Positions 26,070 to 38,989 of a stretch of DNA of 64,000 bases are shown piece after piece. How positions within the stretch are numbered: the first letter of the stretch is position 1; every line of letters begins with the position of its first letter. Origin of the DNA: Theropithecus gelada. Lineage: Eukaryota > Chordata > Mammalia > Primates > Cercopithecidae. The stretch lies in NCBI RefSeq assembly GCF_003255815.1, contig NC_037682.1:49253131-49317130 (forward strand), read 5' to 3'. The position numbers were made by a program, and so were the translations under genes. The notes under the pieces are model-generated. The model did no database searches. It was not told the DNA's origin and saw only the letters and a list, made by a program, of their open reading frames with translations.

Positions 26070-26364
26070 TTTTTCTTTTTTTTTTTTTGAGGCAGTCTCA
26101 CACTGTCACCCAGGTTGGAGTGCAGCGTTAGGAGCTTAGCTCACTACCGCCTCCGCCTTCCAGGCTGAAACGATTCTTGTGTCTTGGCCCCCCGAGTAGC
26201 TGGAGACAGACACTCATCACTACACCCAGCTAATTTGTGTATTTTAGTAGAGATGGGGTTTTGCCATGTTGTCCAGGCTAGTCTCCAACTCCTGCGCTCA
26301 AGTGATCCTCCCACTTTGGCCTCCCAAAGTGCTGGGATTACGGTTGTGAGCCACCCTGCCGGGC
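26070..26364 (-). mobile_element. AluJ-like, antisense
   Basis: T-rich start, 'gaggcagtctcacactgtcacccaggttggagtgcag', ending 'gtgagccaccctgccgggccc'. Strongly diverged, consistent with AluJ age. Confidence 0.9.
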
Positions 26365-26500
26365 CCAGAAATATTTTTGAGGATCATTTACATTTCACAC
26401 ATATTTGAGTGTCTAGTATGTCTTAGAATTGGGGAACCAGTTAGCTCAGTTTGCATGGAGCTTAGTCAGACTAGTAACTCAGAATTACTTACATATAGCA

Positions 26501-26896
26501 CAGCAGTTCTCATACCTTTAGGTTGTTTTTAATAGTCTTAAAAGCTAACGAAGACCCGGGAAGAGCTTTCATTTTTATATTCTAGTATTAGAAATTAAAA
26601 CTGAGAAAAATTGGCCGGGCGCGGTGGCTCAAGCCTGTGATCCCAGCACTTTGGGAGGCCGAGATGGGCGGATCACGAGGTCAGGAGATCGAGACCATCC
26701 TGGCTAACACAGTGAAACCCCATCTCTACTAAAAAAAATACAAAAAAACTAGCCGGGCGACGTGGCGGGCGCCTGTAGTCCCAGCTACTCGGGAGGCTGA
26801 GGCAGGAGAATGGCGTAAACCCGGGAGGCGGAGCTTGCAGTGAGCTGAGATCCGGCCACTGCACTCCAGCCTGGGGGACAGAGCCAGACTCCATCT

Positions 26897-26931
<35 letters not shown>

Positions 26932-27825
26932 GAGAAAAATTAAAAATACTAATTTGTTTAAAATAACAATAAACTTGCTGCCAAAACATACTTTTACAAA
27001 AATAATTTCGTGAGAAGAGTGGCATTGTGTTACAATTTCATACATTTTTTAAATCTCAGGCTTAAGAGGAGATGAATTCCCATGTATGCTTCTGCATTCA
27101 GTCTGTTGCAGTATGTTGTTCTGGTTGAAGTGCATGAAGCCCACACATATATGTATTTAGAAAATGAAATATTTTAATAGCTTTTTGAGATATTTGTGGA
27201 CATTCTTCAATACTACATCAAAATTTACAAGTAGTATAAAGGTTAATGATGATGTAGAATCTGAAGTATAATGCATCTTCATATTTTATTATATGATATT
27301 AAAATCCATTGATCTCACTTGCAATTTGAATGGATCTTTTACCATTACATGATTTTGTAAGATTTTTGTATTGGTCATTTGGAAGATGTTAGATCTCTGA
27401 GTTATATAGAACTTCCAAATGTTGCCATATTTCATGAAACAATGTAAAAACATAATATCCATTAATACTATATTTGCTAATCTGAAAGCTCAGATTCTAT
27501 CACTGACAAACAAATACAATTAGTTGTTTTCCTTCTAGTGAAAAGCTCACTTTGTTTCATTTTTGGGAAAATAACTGTTAAAAATTCAAATCTAAATAAC
27601 CGCTCTTTGTCTGTCAGTCATTTTTTCAAGTAAAAATAGTGTTCTATTTTTTAAAAAAGCAGTCAACTCTGATTTCAAAGACTAGTACAGTTGAGTGCCA
27701 CTGCCTTAATTTGTGCGAAAGCACCAGTAATTTCACTCACCATTGCTTTTGCACCATTAGAGAAAATATCAATACAGTGAAAAAGACAGAAAAGATTATA
27801 GTATTATTAGAAAAATAGTTTTATG
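26501..27825. mobile_element. hAT-like DNA transposon, copy 2 (right end lost, AluY inside)
   Basis: It starts with the intact terminal repeat cagcagttctca at 26501-26512, the exact complement of copy 1's right end. Blocks shared with copy 1 follow in the same order and orientation: 'gaagacccgggaagagctttc', 'gtgagaagagtggcattg', 'gtatgttgttctggttgaagtgcatgaag', 'tggatcttttaccattacatgattttgtaag', and 'atagtattattagaaaaatagtttt' near 27800-27824. The right terminal repeat is missing. It is split by the AluY at 26613. Confidence 0.72.
26613..26925 (+). mobile_element. AluY (Old World monkey AluYR-like), sense
   Basis: Full-length: 'ggccgggcgcggtggctcaagcctgtgatcccagcac', 'gagatccggccactgcactcc', long A tail. 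Target-site duplication aaaactgagaaaaatt at 26597-26612 and 26926-26941. The 'caagcc' and 'gatccggccac' variants are the Old World monkey type. Confidence 0.96.
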
Positions 27826-28329
27826 CATACAATTTAGGTGTATGACTATATTATATTCATACCCTGATAGTGTCCCAAATGCTTTTTGGAGTACATGAGA
27901 GTTGAAGGTATGAAATTCAAATGATAGACGTGTATGTAATACTGATGAAGGAAATAGGCATTCTCTTCCACAGAATCAAATGCTTGTTTTTAAAAAGTCT
28001 ACACAATTATTCAAAACATCAAATAGAAGGAAATTAATTTCTTTAAATATCTTCTTACTTCAAATTCTATTTCCTTAACTTTCTTTAAGTGACCTTTAGT
28101 AGAAATAATCCTTTTATGTTGGGAAGAAATAACTTAATTAGTTAGCCTTGAGCAAGAAATATTTTCTTCTTAATAATTTCAAAAATTGTAAATTAGTGTT
28201 TATTAATGTAGACTATTATACAATATCAGTATAGAAGGATATAAAGAATAAATAAAATTTTCTCCTTTCTTTGTCTCTGCTGGCCTTATTGCACATCCCA
28301 CAGACAATCACTGTTGATACTCTGTTGTT

Positions 28330-28680
28330 TATGCAACACATTCCTCTGCATATTTTAGTTTAAAAAAATTATATTTTTAAAAATACAAATGTGTTATGCA
28401 ACTTTCTTTTTTTTTCAAAAAACACTTAGTACAGACTATATCTCATTCTTGGGGATAAAATTTTTGTTTAATTTGTTCACTAACCTCTAGAATCTAGAAC
28501 AGCACATAAAATGTCCTCGATAAATATTTGTTAAATACATGAATTTGTTCTTTTCATCAGTTTGAGGGCTCTCTGCATAATATTCCTAGCTATCAATAAA
28601 TAATACTTTGTTTATACATTCATCTATTGATAAACATTTGGTTTCTTCTTAATTTCTCACTTTTAAATAGTACTAACAGT
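28330..28680 (-). mobile_element. Mixed ancient L1M/L2-like remnants
   Basis: 'tagaacagcacataaaatgtcctcgataaatatttgttaaatacatgaa' (28495-28543) resembles an L2 terminus in sense. Flanking text such as 'atacattcatctattgataaacatttggtttcttc' (28615-28650) resembles antisense L1M. Boundaries are uncertain. Confidence 0.4.
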
Positions 28681-29171
28681 TGGAAAGATGGGTAGAAGAG
28701 TGTTTTGGGCAGTGTGAGTAGTGTGGGTAAGACACAGCAGCATGAGAGAGAAATGACTTTTCTGGAGATTTTTATGTTTTCAGTGAAAATAGTGGTGTAT
28801 GTGTATGTGCATTTGTAGTTGGGGTTGGTGGGTGCTAAATTTGGTTGTCAAAAGTTAGATGAACTGAGATGGGCAAGTAAGGGCAAAATCATGAAGTGCT
28901 ATGTATATCATGTTGGAAAGTCTGGACTTTATTAGTGGAGAGCCTTTGAAGAGTTTAAACTGGGGGAGTGACATGATCGTATCTACCATGACTGAATTTC
29001 CAACTTTCCAGAGATTGGGATAAAGTGACATTTTCTAGTCAATGAAAGTGTCTGTGATTATTGAAATTTATTAAACAGGATAAAATAAATCATAATATCT
29101 CTATATTATGCAACTTTTGTTCATTCTTAAGACTCTAAAATATATTTTAATATAGACATTATATGATTATA

Positions 29172-29400
29172 ATGGCAAGTATTTATTGAGTGCTCACTAT
29201 GTGAAGGCAACTGTTCTAAGTGCTTCATATGTATTAACTTGCATTAACTCACTTGATCTATACAGCACTCTATCACTATTCCAGTTTTACAGAAGATAAA
29301 ACAAGACCAAAGTTACTGCTCTAGGAAGTGGCATAGTGAAGATTTTAAACTGAGAAATCTGGCTCCAGAACCCATGCTCTTAAACACTTCACCATACTTA
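29172..29400 (-). mobile_element. MIR SINE
   Basis: Antisense MIR in full order: 'ggcaagtatttattgagtgctcactatgtgaaggcaactgttctaagtgc', 'ttccagttttacagaagataaaac', 'ctggctccagaacccatgctcttaaacact'. Confidence 0.9.
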
Positions 29401-29914
29401 TTCCTCAGTCTGATTATTATTAAAATATGCAAACAAAACTCACTAAATTTACATATGAAACTGTAACAAATCAAAGAATTAAAAGTTGTATTTCCTCATT
29501 TACAGAATGATGTAAGTTCACCTTCTACATTCTGTTTTTATTCCAATAGAGGTTTTTTTGTAAATATAAAGAGATAAAAATGTATTCTGTGAATTAGTGA
29601 GTTTGTTGGCCAAACTGACATTAGTTATAATATAAAGAAATTGACCTTTATAATGCAGAATACCCTTAAAATTAACAAAAATATAATATCTGAAAAGTTA
29701 ATGCTAGTTGTACATTACACATAATATTAACCTAATAAATGTATATATGTGTGTATATATACAACAAGCATACATTTGCCATGCTCAGTAACATAAGTGT
29801 TTTTTCCTCATGCTACCAAAATATTAATGATCTTTACAGGCATAGTAAAAATTGAATGACTTCCATACATTTTTAATATTGCAGAGAGCCCACACTAAAG
29901 GAATGTTTCTAGCA

Positions 29915-30085
29915 TTGTAACCCAAACTAGAAGTATCCTTATAGGTTATCTAGTTCAACCTCTCATATTACAGGTAGGTAAATGGAAGTCCAGAGAATTA
30001 CTTGTACAAGGTGGCAAAATTGAAACTAGAACCTAGATCTCCTGACTTACATTCCAGAAATCTTCCACTCTGTAACTTCATAGGT
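29915..30085. repeat. Ancient SINE-like repeat, family not named
   Basis: 'taggttatctagttcaacctctcatattacaggtaggtaaatggaagtccagagaattacttg' and 'actagaacctagatctcctgacttacattccagaaatcttccactctg' follow a widespread ancient mammalian repeat with a MIR-like core. I cannot separate the candidate families by eye. Confidence 0.55.
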
Positions 30086-30904
30086 AATGAAATATTTTAT
30101 GTACTTTAATAGCTCTTATTAAACAACTTATAAGATGAGCATAGTACTATTTTTTGAGCTTAATTTTTTTCTACTTCTCTGTGATTTTCTATATACCAAC
30201 AAATGCTTAGTAACTATATACTTACATGATTTTTCTGGCCTCATTTTGGCTGTTAAATCTTCGTAACTCTGCATTTCTATTTTTCTACACTCTCAGTATG
30301 CCATTGATTTTTTAAAATTATAATTTCTTGTTATTTTGATACCATGTTTCCGAAGAACTTAGACTACCATATTTTACATAAGCTCTTACTCTTATTAAAA
30401 GGAAATTAGGATCTGGGGAACCCCTTGAGCACTCAAGTTTTCAAATACATGAGCAAATGAAATGCAAGGATTCTTGTGGCCCATATGTCAGTGGTTAAAT
30501 TTGATCAGTGATGGGCACTGAAGACTTTCAAAGTCCAGATGTAACTGTTTTCTCTATAGAAGATCCTGATTTGCTATTTCTGAAAAAATGTCATTTAAAC
30601 TATGGTTAACCTCCCTAAACTAGCACATATGAAAACTCATATGCTGGTTCTATCGTGAAATTCTTAGTATCATTAGACAAGTTGTGTTTCATAAAATACT
30701 TTACTATAAATTGCTTCTGTTATTAGACGAGCATTTCATTGTTAGATTACATGTTAGACATGGGAAATTAAAGTGCTGAATTAAGTAAAGAATCAATGTT
30801 GCTTCTTAAGTGAACTGAGGAAAAGGACGACTAAAATCAACTGTCTACCAAGAGAGATTTAAAGTGCATTATTTCCCTTGATTTTTTTTAAAAAAAGAGG
30901 AAGC

Positions 30905-31075
30905 ATGCTATAGCAGAAGGAGTTCTGAACTGAGAATTAGGACTTCTGGGTTCTAGTCCTAACTCTGCCACTAGCTAATTAGCTATCTGACATCAGGCAT
31001 GTCACTTTCCCCTCTGACTTTCAGCTTTCTTATTTGTCAAACTTGGGGTTTGAATGATCTCTTTGACTCTTCACA
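30905..31075 (+). mobile_element. MIR SINE
   Basis: Sense MIR: 'agttctgaactgagaattaggacttctgggttctagtcctaactctgccactagctaattagctatctgac' then 'cactttcccctctgactttcagctttcttatttgtcaaac'. Confidence 0.88.
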
Positions 31076-31614
31076 ACATTGATTTTCTGAGTGTATAATT
31101 GTTTGAATAAGTATACTTTAAAAAAGACAATTAAATTTAGTTTTTAATAGATAAGATAGATTTTTTTTTTTTTTTAATCACCTCCAGATATAGATTAATC
31201 ACAGTTGAACCAGGGGTCAGAAATATAGTAGAGAACAAATAAGCTGGACTGATTGGGGAAAGTAAAGCTTTTTTTTTTCTGTCTTTCTTTTTCTCTCTTA
31301 ATGTTTCTCTTCCTCCCTAAAAAGCTCAGTTATGCAGTGACCTTTGTAACAATTGTTGAAGTTCAAATTGGAAAACACTTTTGGAACTGTATAGATACAC
31401 ATATACCAGGCATACTACACACACCACACCCCCCACATGTCCTCTCCCTTCCTCCAGGTCTCCAGTTCTTCAGTTTATAGGATCAATCTGGGACTCTAGG
31501 TTGGAAAAATAAGCACACTGTTGCTTTAATACTAATGAGCACCATGAAATTCAGAGATACGAAAATTTATTCTCAGATATTAGCTTAGAAGAATTGGATG
31601 TTTTGAAGTTGAAA

Positions 31615-31725
31615 GGGAAATAGGTTTGAAGTTAGAGTTTAAATTTTGGGTCAATCATGTATCCTCTTTGTATGTTTCATCATTTGTAAATCGGTGGTGG
31701 TGATAACAGCTACCTAAAAAGTGGT
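31615..31725 (+). mobile_element. MIR fragment
   Basis: 'tttaaattttgggtcaatcatgtatcctctttgtatgtttcatcatttgtaaatcggtggtggtgataacagctacct' fits the MIR middle in sense. Diverged. Confidence 0.6.
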
Positions 31726-31732
31726 GGTTTTT

Positions 31733-31865
31733 TTTTTTTAATTGACAATAAAATGATATGTATTTCTTGTGTACAATTTGATGTTTTGAAGTATATATAC
31801 ATTGTGGATGGACTAAATCTAGTTAATTAATGTATGCATTGCCTCATGTAAACTTTTTGATATAA
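31733..31865 (-). mobile_element. L1M 3'-end fragment
   Basis: T-rich start then 'attgacaataaaatgatatgtatttcttgtgtacaatttgatgttttgaagtatatatacattgtgg...aattaatgtatgcattgcctcatg', the antisense L1M 3' end. Confidence 0.8.
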
Positions 31866-31869
31866 GGTT

Positions 31870-34400
31870 TTAGGCTAAGTCCATTTTTTGATATTTTTTT
31901 CACTTTACTAATTCAGAGAAAATAGGCTAAGATGAGAAGCTTAATACTGAAAATTACTTACTTTGTATTTTTATCTTGGTAGAGTTGCAACGCTGGTAGA
32001 ATTTCTACCACGGTTTTTTACTTTATATTGATAATAACGTGAATGATAGTAACAATAGTATCACCTCACTGTTGCTTATGATCTCTGCCTTATAATTATT
32101 TGGGTTGACAAAGAGAATTCTTCTTGACTCTAAGTGTTCTAAGCTGCTCTTGATTGCTCAATTAATTTGAACCAACGGAGGGAACAGAAGTATATCTGTA
32201 GGCAGTCCTTGATTACCTGTGCTCTTAGTTGTACAGATAACTCCAACAGCAGCTACTTCAGATGTTTATATTTAGCTCATGAATGGATTTGAGTGTTAAT
32301 CTCTGATATAACCACATCTGATGTTTGGGGAACTCTTGTCTTTAGTTTGTTTTGTTGATAATTAAACCTTGAAAGTGTTTTGTCTGAATTCAAAACATAT
32401 TACCTGGAAGAAATATATTGGCCAAAACTCTCACTTGCAATGTGAATCTTCGTGGGAGAGTCTTGTTTGTTTCATTCATCTCCTTGCCATGTAGAAGACT
32501 GCTGTAATGCTTGAGTTACTTTTTCTCCTTCTCTTTTTTTCCTGCCATGAGTTTATGAATTCACTCTTTGCTTAAAGAAGAATGTCAGAAAGCTAAATTT
32601 TTATAAAAATGGTAACAGTTATTGTTTGACTGAATTTGGTTCCAAAGAAAAGAAACCTGAAAGGCACCAAACCTATATTCAGTTACATTGGGTTGTAGTG
32701 ACTTAATCACTTGCCTTTGGATTTTTGCCATCTTCAGATTCTTAATTGATGCTCACTTTAGTATTTCAGATTTTTCTCCTTTCTTTGAAACCCTGATTGT
32801 ACTACCTCTTCTGTGGCTTTTATTACTATTTACTAACAGTTACAACTTTACTCAGAGATTCCTATAAAGCAGTGCCTGAAACCTCCACGAATGGAAGAAT
32901 CTTTTTTTCCCCAGTCATGTCATAGATTTTCTTTGTATTTTCGTGTTTGCTTGTTTTCACAGTGCCATTTTATCTGCATCTGGTTTAGATTCATTGGTTT
33001 TAAAATTACAAATAGTCTTTAGTAATTAACTGTATTAAATACATTTATTTCTGGGTTAGGTTAAGAATTGTATTTCATTTATAGCCTTCCAATTCCTTCG
33101 TTTTTAAAATGCCATTCTTGGAAACTTCTAGTTAGAACTGACTAGATATAAGCTTGAAAATTATAGAACTCAAGTGTAGTTCAGTTCTGGAGGGATAGGT
33201 GGTTTTCTTTCGTGCTCCTACTCATTTGATTGGGGAATTATTTTCTACTGTTAGTGAGAAATTGGGTAAACCACGTTGCTACTAATTTTCTAGAAACTTA
33301 ATTATAGAATCTCTTGAATAATTGTAGACTGTAGATTTTCTAATACTATCTTGTTGAATGGGGAAAAATACTTTTTTTCATGGAATTTATTCAGCAGTCA
33401 TTGGTTCCATGGTTTTTGTTGAATTGGAAGTCTTATCTAGATTTTCAAAAATTTGATTGAATTTTCTGCTTAGAATAACATGGGAAAGTTTTTGCTTTAC
33501 GATTTTTATGCTACATAGGACATTCTATTAGTCTTCCTTTACAATAAAATTCATTACATCTTCATTATGTATATATTGATAACATGGTCTTAGAATCTTC
33601 AGAAGCAAATGAAAAATTTTCATCGGTTTATGTTTTTGTGTGTGTATTTTCATCATATAAGAGTCGAACATATGCTTAATATCAAAATTAAAATTCATAA
33701 TAGTGCTATAAAATTTAGATATTTTAATGCTGTCATTTTTTACATAGGCATTTTTCTGTTATTTAGTTAATTAGTAGTGAAACTATAAGTTTGTCTCTTC
33801 TAAAATGGGAAAAATTGGAATGATCTTAATATTTCCTTAATTGGGAGTCACTTTTCATGAAAAATAAATTTACTATTTCTATGAATTTTAAATTAAAAAT
33901 CTCTCTTAAAAATACCTTGCAAATAAGGAGCATTTGAACAAACTTTATAAAACCAAGATTTTAGAACCTATACATTGTTAGGTTTACTTTAGTGAGTTAT
34001 ATCTAGCTATGTATAGGTATTTATATAATATATACATTTATATATTTGTTTATCATGATTTTCTACATATTTTAAATAGTGATGAATTGAGCCTAATTAT
34101 CCTAAAGAATAGTGCCATTCATATTTCAGGCTTGCCAGCTACATAAATTTATTCCAGGAAATTTTTATGACATTTAAAAATCAACTATAGGGTTCTATTT
34201 ATGTAATATTACCTTGTCAGAAACTGACATTAAATGAGAATAAGTTATGATTGGGTATTCATATATCCTGGCTTACCTGGTATTGTCCTGGTTTCTATAC
34301 CTGTGTTCTTGATATAATAATTAATGGCACTTCCTTTCATTTAAAATGTCGTAGGTTGGATGATGTATTTTATGAAGGACTTCACATGATGGAATCCTTA
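31870..34400. other. Intronic DNA without an assigned element
   Basis: AT-rich sequence with no Alu, MIR or young L1 that I recognise. No splice-supported coding frame and no RNA gene seen. Confidence 0.5.
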
Positions 34401-34405
34401 AAGGG

Positions 34406-34677
34406 TTTTTTTTTTTTTTTTTTTGAGACGGAGTCTCACTTTGTCATCGAAGCTGGAGTGCAGTGGCACCGTGTCAGCTCACTGCAACCTCCATCTCCTG
34501 GGTTCAAGCAATTCTCCTGCCTCAGCCTCCCTAGTAGCTGGGATTACAGGCACCCATGACCATACCCGGCTAGTTTATATATATATATATATTTTTAGTA
34601 GAGACGGGGTTTCAACATGTTGGCCAGACTGGTCTCGAACTCCTGGGATTATAGGCAGGAGCCATCGCACCCAGCCT
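34406..34677 (-). mobile_element. Alu (S class) with an internal deletion and a TA tract
   Basis: Poly-T, 'gagacggagtctcactttgtcatcgaagctggagtgcag', ending 'gccatcgcacccagcc'. The left-monomer segment between 'aactcctg' and 'ggattataggc' (about 34645) lacks some 40 bp. The usual 'tttttgtattttt' has become a TA repeat at 34574-34591. Confidence 0.93.
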
Positions 34678-34679
34678 GT

Positions 34680-36010
34680 ATTTTTTTTTAAGACCTACTA
34701 TATGTCTGGAACTGTTATAGGTTTGGAGAACCAGCTAAGAGTAAATAAACTAATATAAAAATGATGTAATCAAGTAATTTAGAAGATTTTATATATTATT
34801 GTTGCCGAAAACATGATCAAGTAGATTTTCTTTGTCAAAGAACATAACATTTTTTTCATCAGTGCATGATAATTGAGTACTTTTGGAATCACAACACTTT
34901 AAACATTTAGACAGGATCCTATTAACATTTTAGAAAGAGATTGAGAGATATTCTATAGATGTGTTAGTATGATGGAAAGAATGCATTGTTTTTATAAAGT
35001 CAATGAGCACTTTAAACACTTTCCACTCTGTTTTAAACCTTTAAGTGTAAAAGAAAGTAGCTGTGAATACCCACCTAATTAAAAATTTTTTTGAGAAGTA
35101 GATCAGGATTCTCAAATGGGGTTGCTGAGAGCTTGTAAACACGTATTCAATATACCTATCCATTTCTTAAACTGTAGAAAGTGAGTCACCTAGCCAAAAT
35201 CATCTTGGCTAGTAAGGGTGTACAAAATACAGAGTGAGAAGATTTGAGTAGGAGGCAGATTTAAAAACTGAGAAACCTGATATCTGGACCAACTAATAGT
35301 GACACAGGGTCATTCTTCCAACTTTGAAATTCAACTAAAGAATGGCTTTTTTCATCTAAAGTATAACTTCTGAAAACATTCTCCTACAAAAGCTTTGGTG
35401 GCATTATGGAAGGTGAACTAATTTATCAATCATCTGTGACTCTGTGGGCAGTTATTTCTTTGGGCAATTAAGAATTAGAACCTGTTTTCTGATACCAGTG
35501 TCTTGACATATAATTTAATTTTATTGGAAGAAGGTGACGTTAGAAAGAGTTAATACAATGATGTAAATTCTTATGAAGTGTTTCCTGTAAAATTGCTTAG
35601 TTTGTATAATTTATTTGGTCCTATCTAGTTGATTCTGCCTTCTAAATTATAGTTTGTGTTACTAGATTTTTTTGTTTGAATTTTTCATACAATTCAAAAT
35701 TGAATTTCTAGATGTAATATTTTCTGAATAGAGAAATTTCAAATCTGTTGATGGAGACTTAGTTCCCTGAGCCATCAGACTTCTTTTACTGTTCACAGAC
35801 CTTAAATAACATTAAATTGTAATTATCCTAAATATAAATTAGTGTGCATTTTAATATCACTGTATCTCCCAACAATGGATTTTAATGTTTTAAAATACAG
35901 GAAGAGGTCTTGAAGGCTTGTGAAGTCATTATCTTAAACTAGTTAACTTTTATTTTTATTTCTCTTTTTTGCAGAAACGTTTATAGTTTACTGAAAAGAG
36001 GCTGGGGTTG
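34680..36010. other. Intronic DNA without an assigned element
   Basis: No repeat family or gene recognised. A pyrimidine tract plus AG at about 35955-35974 ('tttatttctcttttttgcag') looks like a splice acceptor, but it opens into MIR sequence with no coding frame. Confidence 0.45.
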
Positions 36011-36019
36011 GGGATTCCG

Positions 36020-36185
36020 ACCAACTGGCTTACATGGCTCTATTGATTACAAGCTAACAAGCTGTGTGATCTTGGACATATTTTTAACCTTCCTCAGCAT
36101 CATTTTCCCAAGTTTGTTGCAATAGAGAAAAAATGCGAAATGCTAATCCTAGCACACAGAAAGTATTTGGACTATCATTTGTGCT
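36020..36185 (+). mobile_element. MIR SINE
   Basis: 'gattccgaccaactggcttacatggctctattgattacaagctaacaagctgtgtgatcttggacatatttttaaccttcctcagcatcattttcc' through 'agcacacagaaagtatt' follows sense MIR. Confidence 0.85.
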
Positions 36186-36449
36186 TTTAAAAAAAAAAAA
36201 GTGTTTATTGAGTGTTTCTTTATTTCAAATTCTTTATCTCTTGTCTTCTCATTAGATTTGATTTTCTACCACTTGTGCAACAGTGGGAATGGCCAGTGAG
36301 TTCAGTTACTTACAATGGTTACCAAACTAGAATTAACTCAAATATGGCTCAAATACTCCTGTAGTTCAAAGCAATTCTTTCTGGTTTGTTAATTTATTTG
36401 GCTGCCCATCACCAACTATTCTGAGAACTAATTATTTAGAGTTGGTTTT

Positions 36450-36575
36450 AGTTCATTTCAAATTTACTGAGCATAAAATCAGTAGTAGGCACTGTAGTCG
36501 TGTTTGTGCCTTGTCATAGAGATGCATGTGACACAGATCCTCCTCTTAAGGAGCTGACATGTAGGAAGTATACGT
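36450..36575 (-). mobile_element. L2-like fragment
   Basis: 'aaatttactgagcataaaatcagtagtaggcactg...cctcctcttaaggagctgacatgtagg' follows antisense L2. Confidence 0.55.
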
Positions 36576-37167
36576 TGTGGCCTATCATTTGTTCTTCCTC
36601 TCCACGAGTTTTCTCTACAGAATTATGAGTAGCACTAGAGTAGATTCTTACCTAATTCAAAGCAAAGGCTTTGAACTTGGGTAGGGAGCCACGAGAGTCC
36701 AGTAGGGAAAATATCCTTGAGATCTGTGTTTGCTGCCTCTACAATTCTCTAGGACCATTGATGCTATAATAATTTTTTTTTTTTGCAAGCAGTGATCTTT
36801 TTAAACATTACCTTTAAATTCAAGTTTTGTGATGATCTCATCACCTTTTCAGATGTTTGCCTCTTCAAAAGGCAATGTCCACCGCTGCTGAGATTGTTTT
36901 TAAGTACTACCAATTGTGGTATTTTATTCCTTATGAGACTCGTATTTTAATGTATTTTTTTCCTTCTTGTCTCAGGATTACATATCCAGGTTTTGCTTTC
37001 AAGATAAAAAATTTAAAATCCCTTATTTTTATTGATCTGAAAGTTCTAAAACCGTGAGCATTTTAAAGTTACATTAGAAAATGAGTTTTATAAGCTTCTT
37101 CTTAAACTCAATTTGTAATCTACAATTATTGCATAAAGTGATTTTACATCTTTAAAAATCTTGAATT

Positions 37168-37470
37168 GGCTGGCACTTTGGAAGGCCAAGGTGGGCAGAT
37201 CACCTGAGGCCAGGAGTTCGAGACCAGTCTGGCCAACATGGTGAAACCGCATCTCTACTAAAAATACAAAAAAAAAAAAAAAAAAATTAGCCAGGTGTGG
37301 TGGCAGGCACCTGTAATCCCAGCTACTCAGGAGGCTGATGCAGGAGAATCGCTTGAACCAGGAGGTGGAGGCTGCAGTGAGCCGAGATCACACCACTGCA
37401 CTCCAGCCTGGGCAACAGAGTGAGACTCCATCTCAAAAAAAAAAAAAAAAAAAAAAAACAAACAAACTAA
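37168..37470 (+). mobile_element. AluS-like, sense, lacking part of the 5' end
   Basis: 'ggctgg' runs straight into 'cactttggaaggccaaggtggg', skipping about 30 bp of the promoter-box region that should carry 'gcggtggctcacgcctgtaatcccag'. The rest is complete with A18 linker and A24 tail. Confidence 0.93.
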
Positions 37471-37964
37471 AAAAAAAGCCAAAGGACCAGTCAAATCAGT
37501 AAATCAGTCTTTTGGGGAAAGCCAAATTTCTACCATTTGAGAGTCCAGGTCCAGATGTCCAGTGGAATGAAAATTAGGAAACAAGGTAGAAGTCTGAGCA
37601 CCAGTGAACTTGGAGGAAACAGGATCAGAGTGAGAAAAAAAGAAAAATAGTATGACAGTGAGTATGGAAGAGGAGAGTAAATTAGATGACCACAAGCAGT
37701 GTTGGATATTTGTGACTTGGACTGAAAGGTCACAGGACATTGTACTAGTTGCTGGGCTATTTTAAAGAAAATAGAGTTTCATAGATACTTCCCTAGAGAA
37801 GTGCTTTCACTTTAGAAAACATTATATTTAGGAAATGTTATATTCCAACAAAACAAAACATCCTTAAAAATAGATTATAAGGAAAATCTCAGATGCTTTT
37901 GTCTGTTGGGTAAAGTAATTTTGAGAAGGTAGGACATTCAGGAATTCCATTCTCCATTTATCAT

Positions 37965-38195
37965 AGTGGTAAAGAGGACAGAATCTGTCACCAGATTGAT
38001 GATTTTGAATCTCAGATGTATTATTTAATAGCTAAGGATTTGGGCAAGCTGATTTACCTTTGCATGCTTCAGTTTCCTTGTCTTTAAAGTGGACGTAACA
38101 GTATGACCTACTTCATAGGACTGTTGTGAAGAATAGATGACTTAATATATAAAGCTTTTCCCAGTGCAAAGCAATTGCAGTATAAGTTCAAGCTA
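37965..38195 (+). mobile_element. MIR SINE
   Basis: Sense MIR: 'ggtaaagaggacagaatctgtcaccag', 'tttgaatctcagatg', 'gggcaagctgatttacctttgcatgcttcagtttccttgtctttaaagtgg', 'acctacttcataggactgttgtgaagaa'. Confidence 0.92.
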
Positions 38196-38519
38196 TTATT
38201 ATTGTATGAAGGGGCATGGTGGGCTAGGACAGGGATTCCCTTGATTTCCTCCAGGCAAATTGTAAATACACTCTAGAAATGGGCACAGTGTGTGGTGTGT
38301 TTGTATGGGTAACTGTCCCAAGCCTTAGTTGTATCTGGGAGGTTTCTCAAATGATACTAGACTCACTTCCTAGACTTCTCCACATACCTTTCTCTTGGCT
38401 AGAACCTGGCAGCCTCAGCCTACAGACACACTGCACCCGGGGCAGCAGCACTCTGGACTCATGCAAATATTTGAGTGTATTTCTCATACTTTCATGGGTG
38501 TTGTAAATATTGTATCTGG

Positions 38520-38559
38520 AATGCTGGAGAATGCCAGAGAATGCCAGAGAATGTTGGAG
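38520..38559. repeat. Four-copy 10-bp tandem repeat
   Basis: aatgctggag, aatgccagag, aatgccagag, aatgttggag in direct succession. Confidence 0.9.
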
Positions 38560-38989
38560 TCTGCATAATCACTGTATTTGGGCCTGAAACCAGGAAGCCA
38601 TATGCTATTTGGGAAGAGAAGGGTTGGGGAATAAACATACAGAGAATCTGGTCTGCCAGGCTTGCTGCTAATTTCCAGAGTAATTCAGGCATGCCACTTA
38701 ATATCAAGATCTGTTTTCACATCCATAAGATGTCAAAGTTCAATTTACTTACCTCTTTGGTTATCTGATTGCTAGCCAAGCTCTTGCCTTATTTTGTAAA
38801 CAAAGCCTTAACTGAGAAGTTGTGTATTTCTTCATTCCTTTTAATTGCATATTCTCTTAGCTGTACATAGCATTAGGATTCTTGGTACCTCAGAATATGG
38901 CTCCTAACTTTTAGAAATTCCTTAACTATGTATTCTAAGTGTGAGATGAGGGAAGATACCTCTCCCTTAGACTCCAGACTCCCTTGGAT

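Noticed and set aside
35955..35974. Splice-acceptor-like tract ending in ttttttgcag
   Set aside because: The following sequence is a MIR with no SoxD coding frame and no matching donor. Chance acceptors are common in introns.
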